The notes: generated by a model from the sequence alone, not told the origin. A stretch of DNA of 6,927 nucleotides from Clostridiales bacterium (GCA_021200895.1 JAJQFX010000160.1:1-6927), one strand, 5' to 3'. Shown: positions 1 to 6,059, counted from the stretch's first letter. A program made the numbers and translations.

Positions 1-83
1 ATCTTAGGTTTTATGCTCCTCCTGCCGGGGGTCACATCATTTGACAACGCAGAGCTTTGCGGCGGTTTTTGGCGGTGAACCGG
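1..83. other. Upstream flank with no supportable gene
   Basis: One + frame stays open from base 1 to a TGA at 76-78 (25 codons), so the tail of an upstream gene cannot be excluded, but nothing in it is recognisable. A TTGACA at 41-46 has no matching -10 at 16-19 bases. A weak stem around 48-61 is followed by five T at 66-70, but it has only five pairs, one of them a wobble, and four bases separate it from the T run, so I do not call a terminator. Confidence 0.4.
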
Positions 84-88
84 TTGAC
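61..88. promoter_or_regulatory. Possible operator: direct repeat and palindrome upstream of the glycosyltransferase promoter
   Basis: GGCGGT occurs at 61-66 and again at 71-76, a period of 10 bases or about one helical turn. It is followed by the perfect palindrome AACCGGTT at 78-85, which overlaps the -35 box at 84-89. With one mismatched pair the symmetry extends to 75-88. The position would suit a regulator acting on this promoter, but such short elements also arise by chance in GC-rich DNA, and no regulator gene is in view. Confidence 0.2.
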
Positions 89-113
89 ACGCTGCTGAAT
101 ATTATGGTAAGAT
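84..113 (+). promoter_or_regulatory. Sigma-A-type promoter with extended -10 for the glycosyltransferase operon
   Basis: A consensus -35 TTGACA (84-89) is followed after 18 bases by the -10 TAAGAT (108-113). The -10 is preceded by TGG at 105-107, which fits the extended -10 pattern TGn. Transcription would begin near base 120, leaving a leader of about 97 bases before the ATG at 217. The local drop in GC content around 97-120 fits a melting region. This start also lies downstream of a TTG at 118 that would otherwise extend the reading frame, which supports the later ATG. Confidence 0.7.
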
Positions 114-146
114 ATATTTGTATGCAATCAAGCAGGTTTACAATTT

Positions 147-184
147 GCGGAAGGCGGCGGACATCCTGTTCAGCGGCCTTCTGC
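147..184 (+). promoter_or_regulatory. Leader hairpin in the 5' untranslated region
   Basis: GCGGAAGGC (147-155) pairs with GCCTTCTGC (176-184): nine pairs including one G-U, with a 20-base loop. It lies in the predicted leader, 16 bases upstream of the Shine-Dalgarno at 201-207. No U tract follows, so it is not an intrinsic terminator. It could stabilise the mRNA or regulate access to the start, or it could be a chance result of the GC-rich sequence. I recognise no known riboswitch or protein-binding leader here. Confidence 0.35.
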
Positions 185-200
185 CACAATATGAAATAGA

Positions 201-207
201 AAGGGAG
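201..207 (+). promoter_or_regulatory. Ribosome-binding site that sets the glycosyltransferase start
   Basis: AAGGGAG ends nine bases before the ATG at 217. The frame is open further upstream to a TTG at 118, but that codon has no such site and coincides with the predicted transcription start. The ATG also sits four codons before the first conserved strand of the glycosyltransferase fold, where these enzymes normally begin. Confidence 0.75.
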
Positions 208-216
208 CGCACCGAT

Positions 217-3200
217 ATGACGCCCAAACTGTCTGTTATCATTCCGGTTTACAATGCTGCGTGCTACCTTCGCCAGACGCTGGACAGCGTTCTGAACCAG
301 TCCCTGCGGGACATCGAGGTCATCTGCGTGGACGACGGCTCCACGGACGAGTCCCCCGCGATTCTGCAAGAGTACGCCGGAAAGGACAGCCGTGTTCAGC
401 TGCTCCGGCAGGAAAACCTCCACGCCGGAGTGGCCCGCAATGCCGGTATGGCAGTGGCCAAAGGCGAGTATCTTCACTTTCTGGATGCAGACGACTATGT
501 GCTGGACTATGCTTACGAGGCGATTTACAACAAGGCGGTCAAGTATGACCTGGACTGCCTGAAGTTTGGGGCCGTCGCCTATGATGAGGTGCGACAGGTG
601 CCTGTAGACCGTCCCTCCATCACCATGCGCCGCCTGCGCACTGGCGACTATCACAGGCTGCTGACCCTGGAGAAGGGCAGCCCGATTTACGAAGCCAACG
701 TGGCGCCCTGGAGCGGTATTTACCGCCGCACCTTTCTGCTGGAAAAGGGCATCACCTTTAACAACCTGCTCTGCGTCAACGATTTGTCCTTCTTCTATCA
801 TGTTATCACCACCGCCCCCAGAGTGATGTTCTCCCGGGATGTGCTGGTGGTGCATCGCATTGCGTCGCACCGCCTGGAGGAAGGGGTTTCCCTGGTGGGT
901 CAGCGGGATCAGCATTTCGCCTGCTTTTTCCGCTCTGTCGAGCTGATTCAGGCACAGCTGGCGGAGGATCAGGTGGATGACGAGGCATCGCGTATCGTCA
1001 TGGGGCGGGTATTCCGGGACTGCCTGGACTGGTGCAAGACCTACTATCTCCAGTCCCCCCAGGGGGAATCCATCCTGGAGCAGACGGAGGAGTTTGTCAG
1101 AGACTACTCCGGCCTTTACCCGGAGCTGCTTCAACAGTGCTTCCGGGAGGAAAAGAAAAGGCTGAATCAGCCGAAGAAAGAGGAAGAATCCAAAGAGATT
1201 CTGTTTTGGCGGGAGGCCTGCGAGCGCCCCAAGGTATCCGTCGTTCTGCCGATTTATAATGTGGAGGATTATCTGAACGAGGCGCTGTACAGCCTGTCCG
1301 TCCAGACTCTGAACGAGATGGAGTTCCTCTGCGTCAACGACGGCTCCACTGACGGCTCCATGGCCATCATACAGGAGTATGCCAATGTGGATAAGCGGTT
1401 CCGCATTCTGGACGGCCCCAACGGCGGCTACGGCAAGGCCATGAACCGGGGCATCGACGCCGCCCGGGGCAAATACCTGGGCATCCTGGAGCCGGACGAT
1501 TTCGTTCCCCCGAAAATGTTCCAGGTGCTGTACCGCACGGCCAGCAAGAATCAGCTGGACTTCGTCAAAGCCGATTTCTACCGGTTTGTGGTGAATAAGG
1601 ACGGCTCGCTGAAAAAGACGCTGTTTCGCCTGACGAACGATAAGAGTTACTATAACCGCCTGGTCAATCCCAGCGAGGATATTCAAACCTTCAAGTTTGA
1701 AATGAACACCTGGAACGGCATCTATAGCCTGGACTTCCTGAACCGCTGGCATATCCGCCACAATGAGACTCCCGGCGCGTCCTATCAGGACAACGGCTTC
1801 TGGTTCCAGACCTTCTGCCGGGCCACCCGGGCCTGGTTCCTGGACAGGGCTTTCTATATGAACCGGCGGGACAACCCCAACTCCTCCGTGTTCAACCGGA
1901 AAAAGCTGTACTGCGTCACCGATGAGTACCGGTACCTCTGGAACTGGATGAGCCAGGAGCCGGAGCTGCTGGAGAAGTTCACCCCCATCTTCTATGCCAA
2001 GAAGTTCTCCAACTCCATCGTCACCTACCGCCGCCTGGCGCCGGAGTATCAGCTGGAATATCTGCACCATATCTGCGACGAGTTCCGCCCGGCCCTGGCG
2101 GCAGGGGTGCTGGACGAGGAACTGTTGGGGAATACCTACTGGAAGCAGCTCCATGAGATACTGGCTGACCCAGACGCCTACCATGAGAAAATCAAGGTGT
2201 CGGTCATTATGCCGGTCTACAATGCGGAGCAATGTCTCCGCCAGACCCTGGACAGCCTGCTGGTGCGCAACGAGACCGAGTTTGAAGTCATCTGCGTGGA
2301 CGACGGCTCCACCGACGGCTCCCTGGACATCCTGCGGGAGTACGAGGCGAAGGACTTCCGGGTGCGGGTCATCACCCAGCCCAACGGAGGCGCCGGCGCC
2401 GCCCGGAACAACGGGATGCAGTACGCCCGGGGTGAGTACCTCTCCTTCCTGGACGCTGACGACTTTTTTGAGCCGGATATGCTCCGGCTGGCCTATGACC
2501 GGGCCCATACCCTAGGGACGGACATCACCGTGTTCCGCTGCGACCAATATTTCGAGGCCACAGGGGAATACGCCGCCGCCCGCTACACCATCAACGACAG
2601 CCTCCTTCCTGCGGAGCAGCCCTTCGCCGGGGAGGACATTCGGCAGGACATCTTCAAGGCGTTTGCGGGCTGGGCCTGGGATAAAGTGTTCCGGACGGAC
2701 TTCGTCCGGGAGAACCACCTCCGGTTCCAGGAGCAGCGCACCAGCAACGATGTGCTGTTCGTGTTCTCCGCCATCGTGAAGGCCCAGCGCATCTCCACCA
2801 TGAACGCCATCCTGGCCCACCACCGGCGGGACAGCGGCTCCCTCTCCGTCACCCGGGAGAAGAGCTGGGACTGCTTCTATCACGCCCTGTGTGCCCTGCG
2901 CCAGCAGCTGAGGGACTGGAACCTTTATGACCGGTTCGAGCAGGACTTTGTGAACTACAGCGCCCACTTCGCCCTGTGGAATGTGACCACCCTCCGGGGC
3001 CCGTCCTATCACAAGCTCTATGAGAAGCTGACCACCCAGTGGGCGGACGACCTGGGCATCACCGCCCATGAGGAGGACTACTTCTATCACCCCGGCGAGT
3101 ACCGAAAGATGCAGCTGCTCCTGTCCTCCACCTCTGAGGAGTTCCTGTTTGAGGAGCTGGATACGGCAAAGGCGCAGAGCGCAGCGCTCCAGGCGGATAA

Positions 3201-3504
3201 GAACCGCCTGCAGGGGCAGGTTCGTAATCTGCGAAATGAGCGCAAGGGGCTGGAGAACCGGGTTGAATTGCTCCGGCAGGAAAACCGGGAACAGCGTGCC
3301 GACAAGAAGGCGCTGCGGGAGCAGAATCAAAGCCTGCAAAAGGAACGAAAGGCGCTGCAAAAGGAACTGAAAGCGCTGCAAAAGGAGAAAAAAGCGCTGC
3401 AGGCGAAGAACAAGGCCATCAAGCAGTCCACCATCTGGAAGGTGGGCCGCATCATCACCTGGCTGCCCCGGAAGCTGAAGCGGCTGTTTGCCGGGAAACG
3501 TTGA
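217..3504 (+). CDS. Triple-module family-2 glycosyltransferase with a charged-helix C-terminus
   Basis: This 1095-residue protein probably transfers sugars from nucleotide-sugar donors to a growing surface glycan in the cytoplasm or at the inner face of the membrane. Three GT-A folds of family GT2 follow each other with near-regular spacing, starting at residues 5, 340 and 661. Module 1 has DDGS at 39-42, LDADD at 89-93 and N188-D189. Module 2 has NDGS at 374-377, EPDD at 425-428 and Q524-D525-N526. Module 3 has DDGS at 695-698, LDADD at 745-749 and N844-D845. The Asp-rich motifs are the usual metal and UDP-sugar ligands, and the later Asp is the likely catalytic-base position, so all three modules may be active. 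Residues 973-1068 are highly charged and helical, with Leu heptads, and a basic aromatic tail (1069-1095) follows. There is no signal peptide and no obvious membrane span. Most bacterial GT2 enzymes carry one such domain, or two as in the chondroitin and hyaluronan synthases KfoC and PmHAS, so three is large. Sugar specificity cannot be read from the sequence. The next gene, 29 bases on, makes UDP-glucuronate, a plausible donor. Confidence 0.93.
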   Translation: MTPKLSVIIPVYNAACYLRQTLDSVLNQSLRDIEVICVDDGSTDESPAILQEYAGKDSRVQLLRQENLHAGVARNAGMAVAKGEYLHFLDADDYVLDYAYEAIYNKAVKYDLDCLKFGAVAYDEVRQVPVDRPSITMRRLRTGDYHRLLTLEKGSPIYEANVAPWSGIYRRTFLLEKGITFNNLLCVNDLSFFYHVITTAPRVMFSRDVLVVHRIASHRLEEGVSLVGQRDQHFACFFRSVELIQAQLAEDQVDDEASRIVMGRVFRDCLDWCKTYYLQSPQGESILEQTEEFVRDYSGLYPELLQQCFREEKKRLNQPKKEEESKEILFWREACERPKVSVVLPIYNVEDYLNEALYSLSVQTLNEMEFLCVNDGSTDGSMAIIQEYANVDKRFRILDGPNGGYGKAMNRGIDAARGKYLGILEPDDFVPPKMFQVLYRTASKNQLDFVKADFYRFVVNKDGSLKKTLFRLTNDKSYYNRLVNPSEDIQTFKFEMNTWNGIYSLDFLNRWHIRHNETPGASYQDNGFWFQTFCRATRAWFLDRAFYMNRRDNPNSSVFNRKKLYCVTDEYRYLWNWMSQEPELLEKFTPIFYAKKFSNSIVTYRRLAPEYQLEYLHHICDEFRPALAAGVLDEELLGNTYWKQLHEILADPDAYHEKIKVSVIMPVYNAEQCLRQTLDSLLVRNETEFEVICVDDGSTDGSLDILREYEAKDFRVRVITQPNGGAGAARNNGMQYARGEYLSFLDADDFFEPDMLRLAYDRAHTLGTDITVFRCDQYFEATGEYAAARYTINDSLLPAEQPFAGEDIRQDIFKAFAGWAWDKVFRTDFVRENHLRFQEQRTSNDVLFVFSAIVKAQRISTMNAILAHHRRDSGSLSVTREKSWDCFYHALCALRQQLRDWNLYDRFEQDFVNYSAHFALWNVTTLRGPSYHKLYEKLTTQWADDLGITAHEEDYFYHPGEYRKMQLLLSSTSEEFLFEELDTAKAQSAALQADKNRLQGQVRNLRNERKGLENRVELLRQENREQRADKKALREQNQSLQKERKALQKELKALQKEKKALQAKNKAIKQSTIWKVGRIITWLPRKLKRLFAGKR
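3310..3414 (+). repeat. Five tandem 21-base units encoding Ala-Leu-Gln-Lys-Glu heptads
   Basis: Units start at 3310, 3331, 3352, 3373 and 3394, each seven codons long, encoding residues 1032-1066 of the glycosyltransferase. The third and fourth units are the most alike, both beginning GCGCTGCAAAAGGA; the first and last have diverged. Each heptad carries one Leu next to an Ala (Ser in the second), surrounded by Lys, Glu, Arg and Gln. That gives a thin hydrophobic strip, so the segment could be a coiled coil or a single charged helix. Such repeats can gain or lose units by slippage. Confidence 0.75.
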
Positions 3505-3514
3505 ACCATAACAG

Positions 3515-3523
3515 AAAAAGGAG
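3515..3523 (+). promoter_or_regulatory. Ribosome-binding site that sets the dehydrogenase start
   Basis: AAAAAGGAG ends ten bases before the ATG at 3534. The frame is open upstream to a TTG at 3501 that overlaps the glycosyltransferase stop, but starting there would place this site inside the coding region and add 11 residues before the first strand of the NAD-binding fold. The ATG at 3534 is therefore preferred. Confidence 0.8.
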
Positions 3524-3533
3524 TAACAAGGCT

Positions 3534-4832
3534 ATGAAAATCGCGATTGCCGGAACGGGTTATGTAGGTTTGGTCACAGGGGTCGTGCTGGCCCACCTGG
3601 GCCACAACGTCACCTGCGTGGATGTGGACGAGAAAAAGGTGGAAACCATGCGTCAGGGCATCTCCCCCATCTATGAGCCTGGGCTGGAGGAGCTGATGGC
3701 CGCCAATATGGAGCGGCTGACCTTCACCACGGATTACGCCTCTGCCTACCGGGACGCCGAGGTCATTTATATCGGCGTAGGCACCCCGGAGAAGCGGGAC
3801 GGCTCCGCCAACCTGACCTATGTGCAGCAGGTCATTGACCAAATCGCCGCCACCGTGGAGCGGGACTGCATCGTGGTGGTGAAGTCCACCGTCCCCATCG
3901 GCACCAACGACAAGCTGGAGCAGCGCCTCCGGGAGAAGCTGGCCCATCCTGTGGCGGTGGAACTGGCCTCCAACCCGGAGTTCCTTTCCCAGGGCACCGC
4001 AGTGAAGGACACCCTCCACGCCAGCCGTATCGTCATCGGCGCGGAGTCCAAGCACGCGGAGGAGGTACTGCGGGCGGTCTACGCCGGGCTGGAGCAGCCC
4101 ATCGTAGTGACCAACCGCCGCAGCGCGGAGATGATCAAGTACGCCTCCAACGACTTCCTGGCGCTGAAAATCTCCTATATCAACGAGATCGCCAACCTCT
4201 GCGAGCTGCTGGGGGCCAACATTCAGGACGTAGCCAAGGGCATGGGGCTGGACCCCCGCATTGGCAACAAGTTCCTGAACGCCGGCATCGGCTACGGCGG
4301 CTCCTGCTTCCCCAAGGACACCAAGGCGCTGCACTGGGTCTCCAACTACTATGACCGGGAGCTGAAGACCATCAAGGCCGCCATCGAGGTCAACGACCAG
4401 CAGAAGCTGGTGCTGGTGAAAAAGGCCCGCAGCTACTACGACTCCCTGGAGGGCAAAAAGGTGGCCGTCCTGGGCCTGACCTTCAAGCCGGAGACGGACG
4501 ACCTGCGGGAAGCCCCCTCCCTGGTGAACATCCCCATCCTGCTGGACGACGGGGCGGTGATTTACGCCTGGGACCCGGTGGGTGTGGCAAACTATAAGAA
4601 ATTTTACCCCGATGAAATCACCTACTGTGACACTATCGAGGAAGCCCTCCAGGATGCCGACCTATGCCTGATTTTCACCGAGTGGGCGGAGGTGAAGGCG
4701 CTCTCTGCGGACACCTTCCGCAGCCTAATGAAGGCCCCCATCGTCCTGGACGGGCGGAACTGCTTTGCGCTGGAGCAGTTTGAGGGCAGCGGTGTGGTGT
4801 ATAACTCCGTGGGTCGGCCTACGGTGGAGTAA
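3534..4832 (+). CDS. ugd: UDP-glucose 6-dehydrogenase
   Basis: This 432-residue cytoplasmic enzyme oxidises UDP-glucose to UDP-glucuronate with two NAD+, supplying the acidic sugar for capsules, teichuronic acids and similar polymers. The N-terminal Rossmann fold shows G7-T8-G9-Y10-V11-G12, and D30 ends the second strand where it would contact the NAD ribose. G83-T84-P85 is the conserved GTP motif, and E149 lies in NPEFLSQG. The central helix carries ALKISYINE with K212 and N217. The catalytic Cys is C258 within GYGGSCFPKD, and the C-terminal UDP-binding domain has FKPETDDLREAPS from residue 317. All the family's key residues are present and the length is normal. UDP-mannose and UDP-N-acetyl-sugar dehydrogenases are relatives, but the overall motif set matches the UDP-glucose enzyme best. 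The 29-base gap after the glycosyltransferase and the lack of a terminator point to one transcript. The gene may be called ugd, tuaD or hasB depending on the pathway; only the enzyme activity is supported here. Confidence 0.95.
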   Translation: MKIAIAGTGYVGLVTGVVLAHLGHNVTCVDVDEKKVETMRQGISPIYEPGLEELMAANMERLTFTTDYASAYRDAEVIYIGVGTPEKRDGSANLTYVQQVIDQIAATVERDCIVVVKSTVPIGTNDKLEQRLREKLAHPVAVELASNPEFLSQGTAVKDTLHASRIVIGAESKHAEEVLRAVYAGLEQPIVVTNRRSAEMIKYASNDFLALKISYINEIANLCELLGANIQDVAKGMGLDPRIGNKFLNAGIGYGGSCFPKDTKALHWVSNYYDRELKTIKAAIEVNDQQKLVLVKKARSYYDSLEGKKVAVLGLTFKPETDDLREAPSLVNIPILLDDGAVIYAWDPVGVANYKKFYPDEITYCDTIEEALQDADLCLIFTEWAEVKALSADTFRSLMKAPIVLDGRNCFALEQFEGSGVVYNSVGRPTVE

Positions 4833-4856
4833 TTCTGAACGGAAGGGCGAAATAGA

Positions 4857-4919
4857 TGCAACGCTCTGCGGTGAGATAAGAGAACTCTGCCTTGAAAAGG
4901 GAAAAACAGAGCGTATGCA
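4857..4919 (+). promoter_or_regulatory. Intergenic stem with an alternative inner pairing
   Basis: TGCAACGCTCTG (4857-4868) pairs with 4907-4919 over 12 pairs with a single bulged A at 4915, closing a 38-base loop. A second CTCTG at 4885-4889 could instead pair with the same CAGAG at 4907-4911, and a small CCTT/AAGG hairpin sits at 4890-4900. No U run follows, so it does not look like a terminator. It lies in the 163-base gap between the dehydrogenase and the acyltransferase, and may be an mRNA processing, stabilising or regulatory element. Confidence 0.4.
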
Positions 4920-4944
4920 AAGAAGCTGGACAGACTGCGATAAT
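4916..4944 (+). promoter_or_regulatory. Weak candidate promoter before the acyltransferase gene
   Basis: GATAAT (4939-4944) is preceded by TGC at 4936-4938, an extended -10 arrangement. The hexamer 17 bases further upstream, TGCAAA (4916-4921), matches the -35 consensus at only three of six positions. If real, it would start transcription near 4951 and give the acyltransferase gene a short leader containing the hairpin at 4954-4984. Read-through from the upstream genes is at least as likely. Confidence 0.22.
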
Positions 4945-4953
4945 AACGGACAG

Positions 4954-4984
4954 CTTTTTCCATTTGCAAGTATTTTGGAAAGGG
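4954..4984 (+). promoter_or_regulatory. Hairpin covering the acyltransferase ribosome-binding site
   Basis: CTTTTTCCA (4954-4962) pairs with TGGAAAGGG (4976-4984): nine pairs, two of them G-U, around a 13-base loop. The 3' arm contains the only plausible Shine-Dalgarno (GGAAAGGG, 4977-4984), which ends 11 bases before the ATG at 4996. When folded, the ribosome-binding site would be fully paired. The stem is A-U rich, so it may melt easily. That would be compatible with temperature, ribosome or ligand effects, or with simple tuning of expression. Confidence 0.4.
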
Positions 4985-4995
4985 ATGGTAAACCC

Positions 4996-6039
4996 ATGAA
5001 AAAGCGCACCCTTTATTTTGATGTGCTGAATATCGCTGCCTGTCTGGCGGTCATCAGCCTGCATCACAATACCATTGTACACACCTACTCTGACAGCCTG
5101 ACGTGGAAGTCTGCGCTGGTCGTGCAGGTCGTAGCCTACTGGTGCGTACCGGTGTTTCTGATGCTCACTGGCGCTACCCTGATGAACTACCGGGAGAAGT
5201 ATGACACAAAGACGTTTTTCAAGAAGCGCTTCCTGCGGGCGGTCGTTCCCTTCTTTGCCTGGAGCGCCATTGTGCTGATTTGGAAGGTAGCCACAGGTCA
5301 GTATACCTTTGAAACAGGCAGCATACAGGAAGTTATCAATGCGATGCTAAACAACAAAATGGAGAGTATTTATTGGTACTTCCCGTTTCTCTTTTCCGTA
5401 TACCTGCTGATGCCGCTCCTGTCCTGGCTGACGGAGCCGAAGCATCGGCCTACGCTGCGCTATGTGATCCTTGCCATGTTTATCCTCCAGTCTACGATTA
5501 TCCCCTTGACGAAGCTGGCAGGCATCAGCTGGAACAGCAGCTTCGCGCTGCCCTTCAACAGCTATCTGATTTTCGTCTTTTTGGGCTACTTCCTCTCCAC
5601 CTGTGACTTGGACAAGAAAACCCGATATTGGTTGTATGCCAGCGGCGCGGCCGGAGCAGTGATCCGCTATGTTGCCATCTTCGTGCTTTCCACCCGTGAT
5701 GGCGCGAAAAATACGCTGTTTTTCAATTATGGCTATTTCCCCTCGGTCATGCTGGCTGTGGGGGTGTTCGTCTGGGCAAAGCAGGTGGACTGGGAACGGG
5801 TACTGGCCAAGATTCATGTCACACCTCAGCGAGTAGCGAAGATTTCCTCCTATAGCCTGGGCATCTATTTGACACACAAAATCGTGATGTACTATGAGCT
5901 GGAGTGGCTGGGGCAGTGGGGCGTCACCAACCGGGACGTTTTTTGGCGAACCATCTGGATTCCTGTGACCTATCTCATCGCGCTGGCGCTGGTGGCGCTG
6001 CTGAAAAAGATACCCGGCGTGCGGCGCATCGTGCCATAA
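4996..6039 (+). CDS. Acyltransferase-3 family membrane O-acyltransferase
   Basis: This 347-residue integral membrane protein probably moves an acyl group, often acetyl, from the cytoplasm onto a sugar of a surface glycan. About ten hydrophobic helices are visible, the number usual for this family (OafA, WecH and relatives). They lie roughly at residues 8-25, 40-62, 78-98, 118-140, 152-172, 182-200, 212-233, 240-262, 282-305 and 313-335. The first helix begins FDVLNIAACLAV and ends with H23-H24. The His corresponds to that of the family's R-X10-H motif, but the Arg position is N12. The C-terminal signature SLGIYLTH ends at H294. The ATG at 4996 is chosen because it starts just before the first helix; longer starts in the same frame would add an unrelated polar segment overlapping the dehydrogenase gene. 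It follows the dehydrogenase by 163 bases and is probably cotranscribed, which suggests that it modifies the glycan built by the upstream enzymes. Its codon choice looks less GC-biased than that of the dehydrogenase. Acceptor and acyl group are unknown. Confidence 0.88.
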   Translation: MKKRTLYFDVLNIAACLAVISLHHNTIVHTYSDSLTWKSALVVQVVAYWCVPVFLMLTGATLMNYREKYDTKTFFKKRFLRAVVPFFAWSAIVLIWKVATGQYTFETGSIQEVINAMLNNKMESIYWYFPFLFSVYLLMPLLSWLTEPKHRPTLRYVILAMFILQSTIIPLTKLAGISWNSSFALPFNSYLIFVFLGYFLSTCDLDKKTRYWLYASGAAGAVIRYVAIFVLSTRDGAKNTLFFNYGYFPSVMLAVGVFVWAKQVDWERVLAKIHVTPQRVAKISSYSLGIYLTHKIVMYYELEWLGQWGVTNRDVFWRTIWIPVTYLIALALVALLKKIPGVRRIVP

Positions 6040-6059
6040 AGCGGCGGGTGCGGCCGCTT
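6039..6059 (+). terminator. GC-rich hairpin at the end of the acyltransferase gene
   Basis: AAGCGGC (6039-6045) pairs perfectly with GCCGCTT (6053-6059) around a seven-base loop, and its first base is the last base of the stop codon. The following sequence CCCTTGCGCC has almost no U run, so as an intrinsic terminator it is non-canonical. Its placement after the last gene of the group and before a new promoter supports a role in ending transcription or protecting the 3' end. Confidence 0.45.

Noticed and set aside
14..25. AGGAGG-like sequence on the minus strand near the left edge
   Set aside because: No start codon follows at a suitable distance within the window, and no minus-strand gene can be seen.
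118..216. TTG-initiated 33-residue N-terminal extension of the glycosyltransferase
   Set aside because: The TTG coincides with the predicted transcription start and lacks a ribosome-binding site, whereas the ATG at 217 has a good one directly before the fold begins.
37..2508. Long minus-strand open frame of 823 codons opposite the glycosyltransferase
   Set aside because: It mirrors the GC-biased codons of the + strand gene, has Val/Leu/Gln-rich, repetitive sequence with no recognisable domain, and repeats itself where the three modules repeat (for example VVHADD opposite the conserved motifs). The + strand frame has clear catalytic motifs, a promoter and a ribosome-binding site.
401..3286. 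18-base identity between 401-418 and 3269-3286
   Set aside because: Both encode LLRQEN in unrelated structural contexts (end of a fold strand versus the charged helix). Most likely chance plus codon bias.
2512..4334. Minus-strand open frames of 289 and 335 codons opposite the third module, charged helix and dehydrogenase
   Set aside because: They are shadows of GC-rich + strand coding sequence. One spans two different + strand genes, and neither has a plausible start signal or domain.
4765..4995. Upstream in-frame extension of the acyltransferase, including an ATG at 4915
   Set aside because: It overlaps the dehydrogenase gene, adds polar sequence atypical for the family, and lacks a convincing ribosome-binding site. 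The family's first helix begins right after the ATG at 4996.
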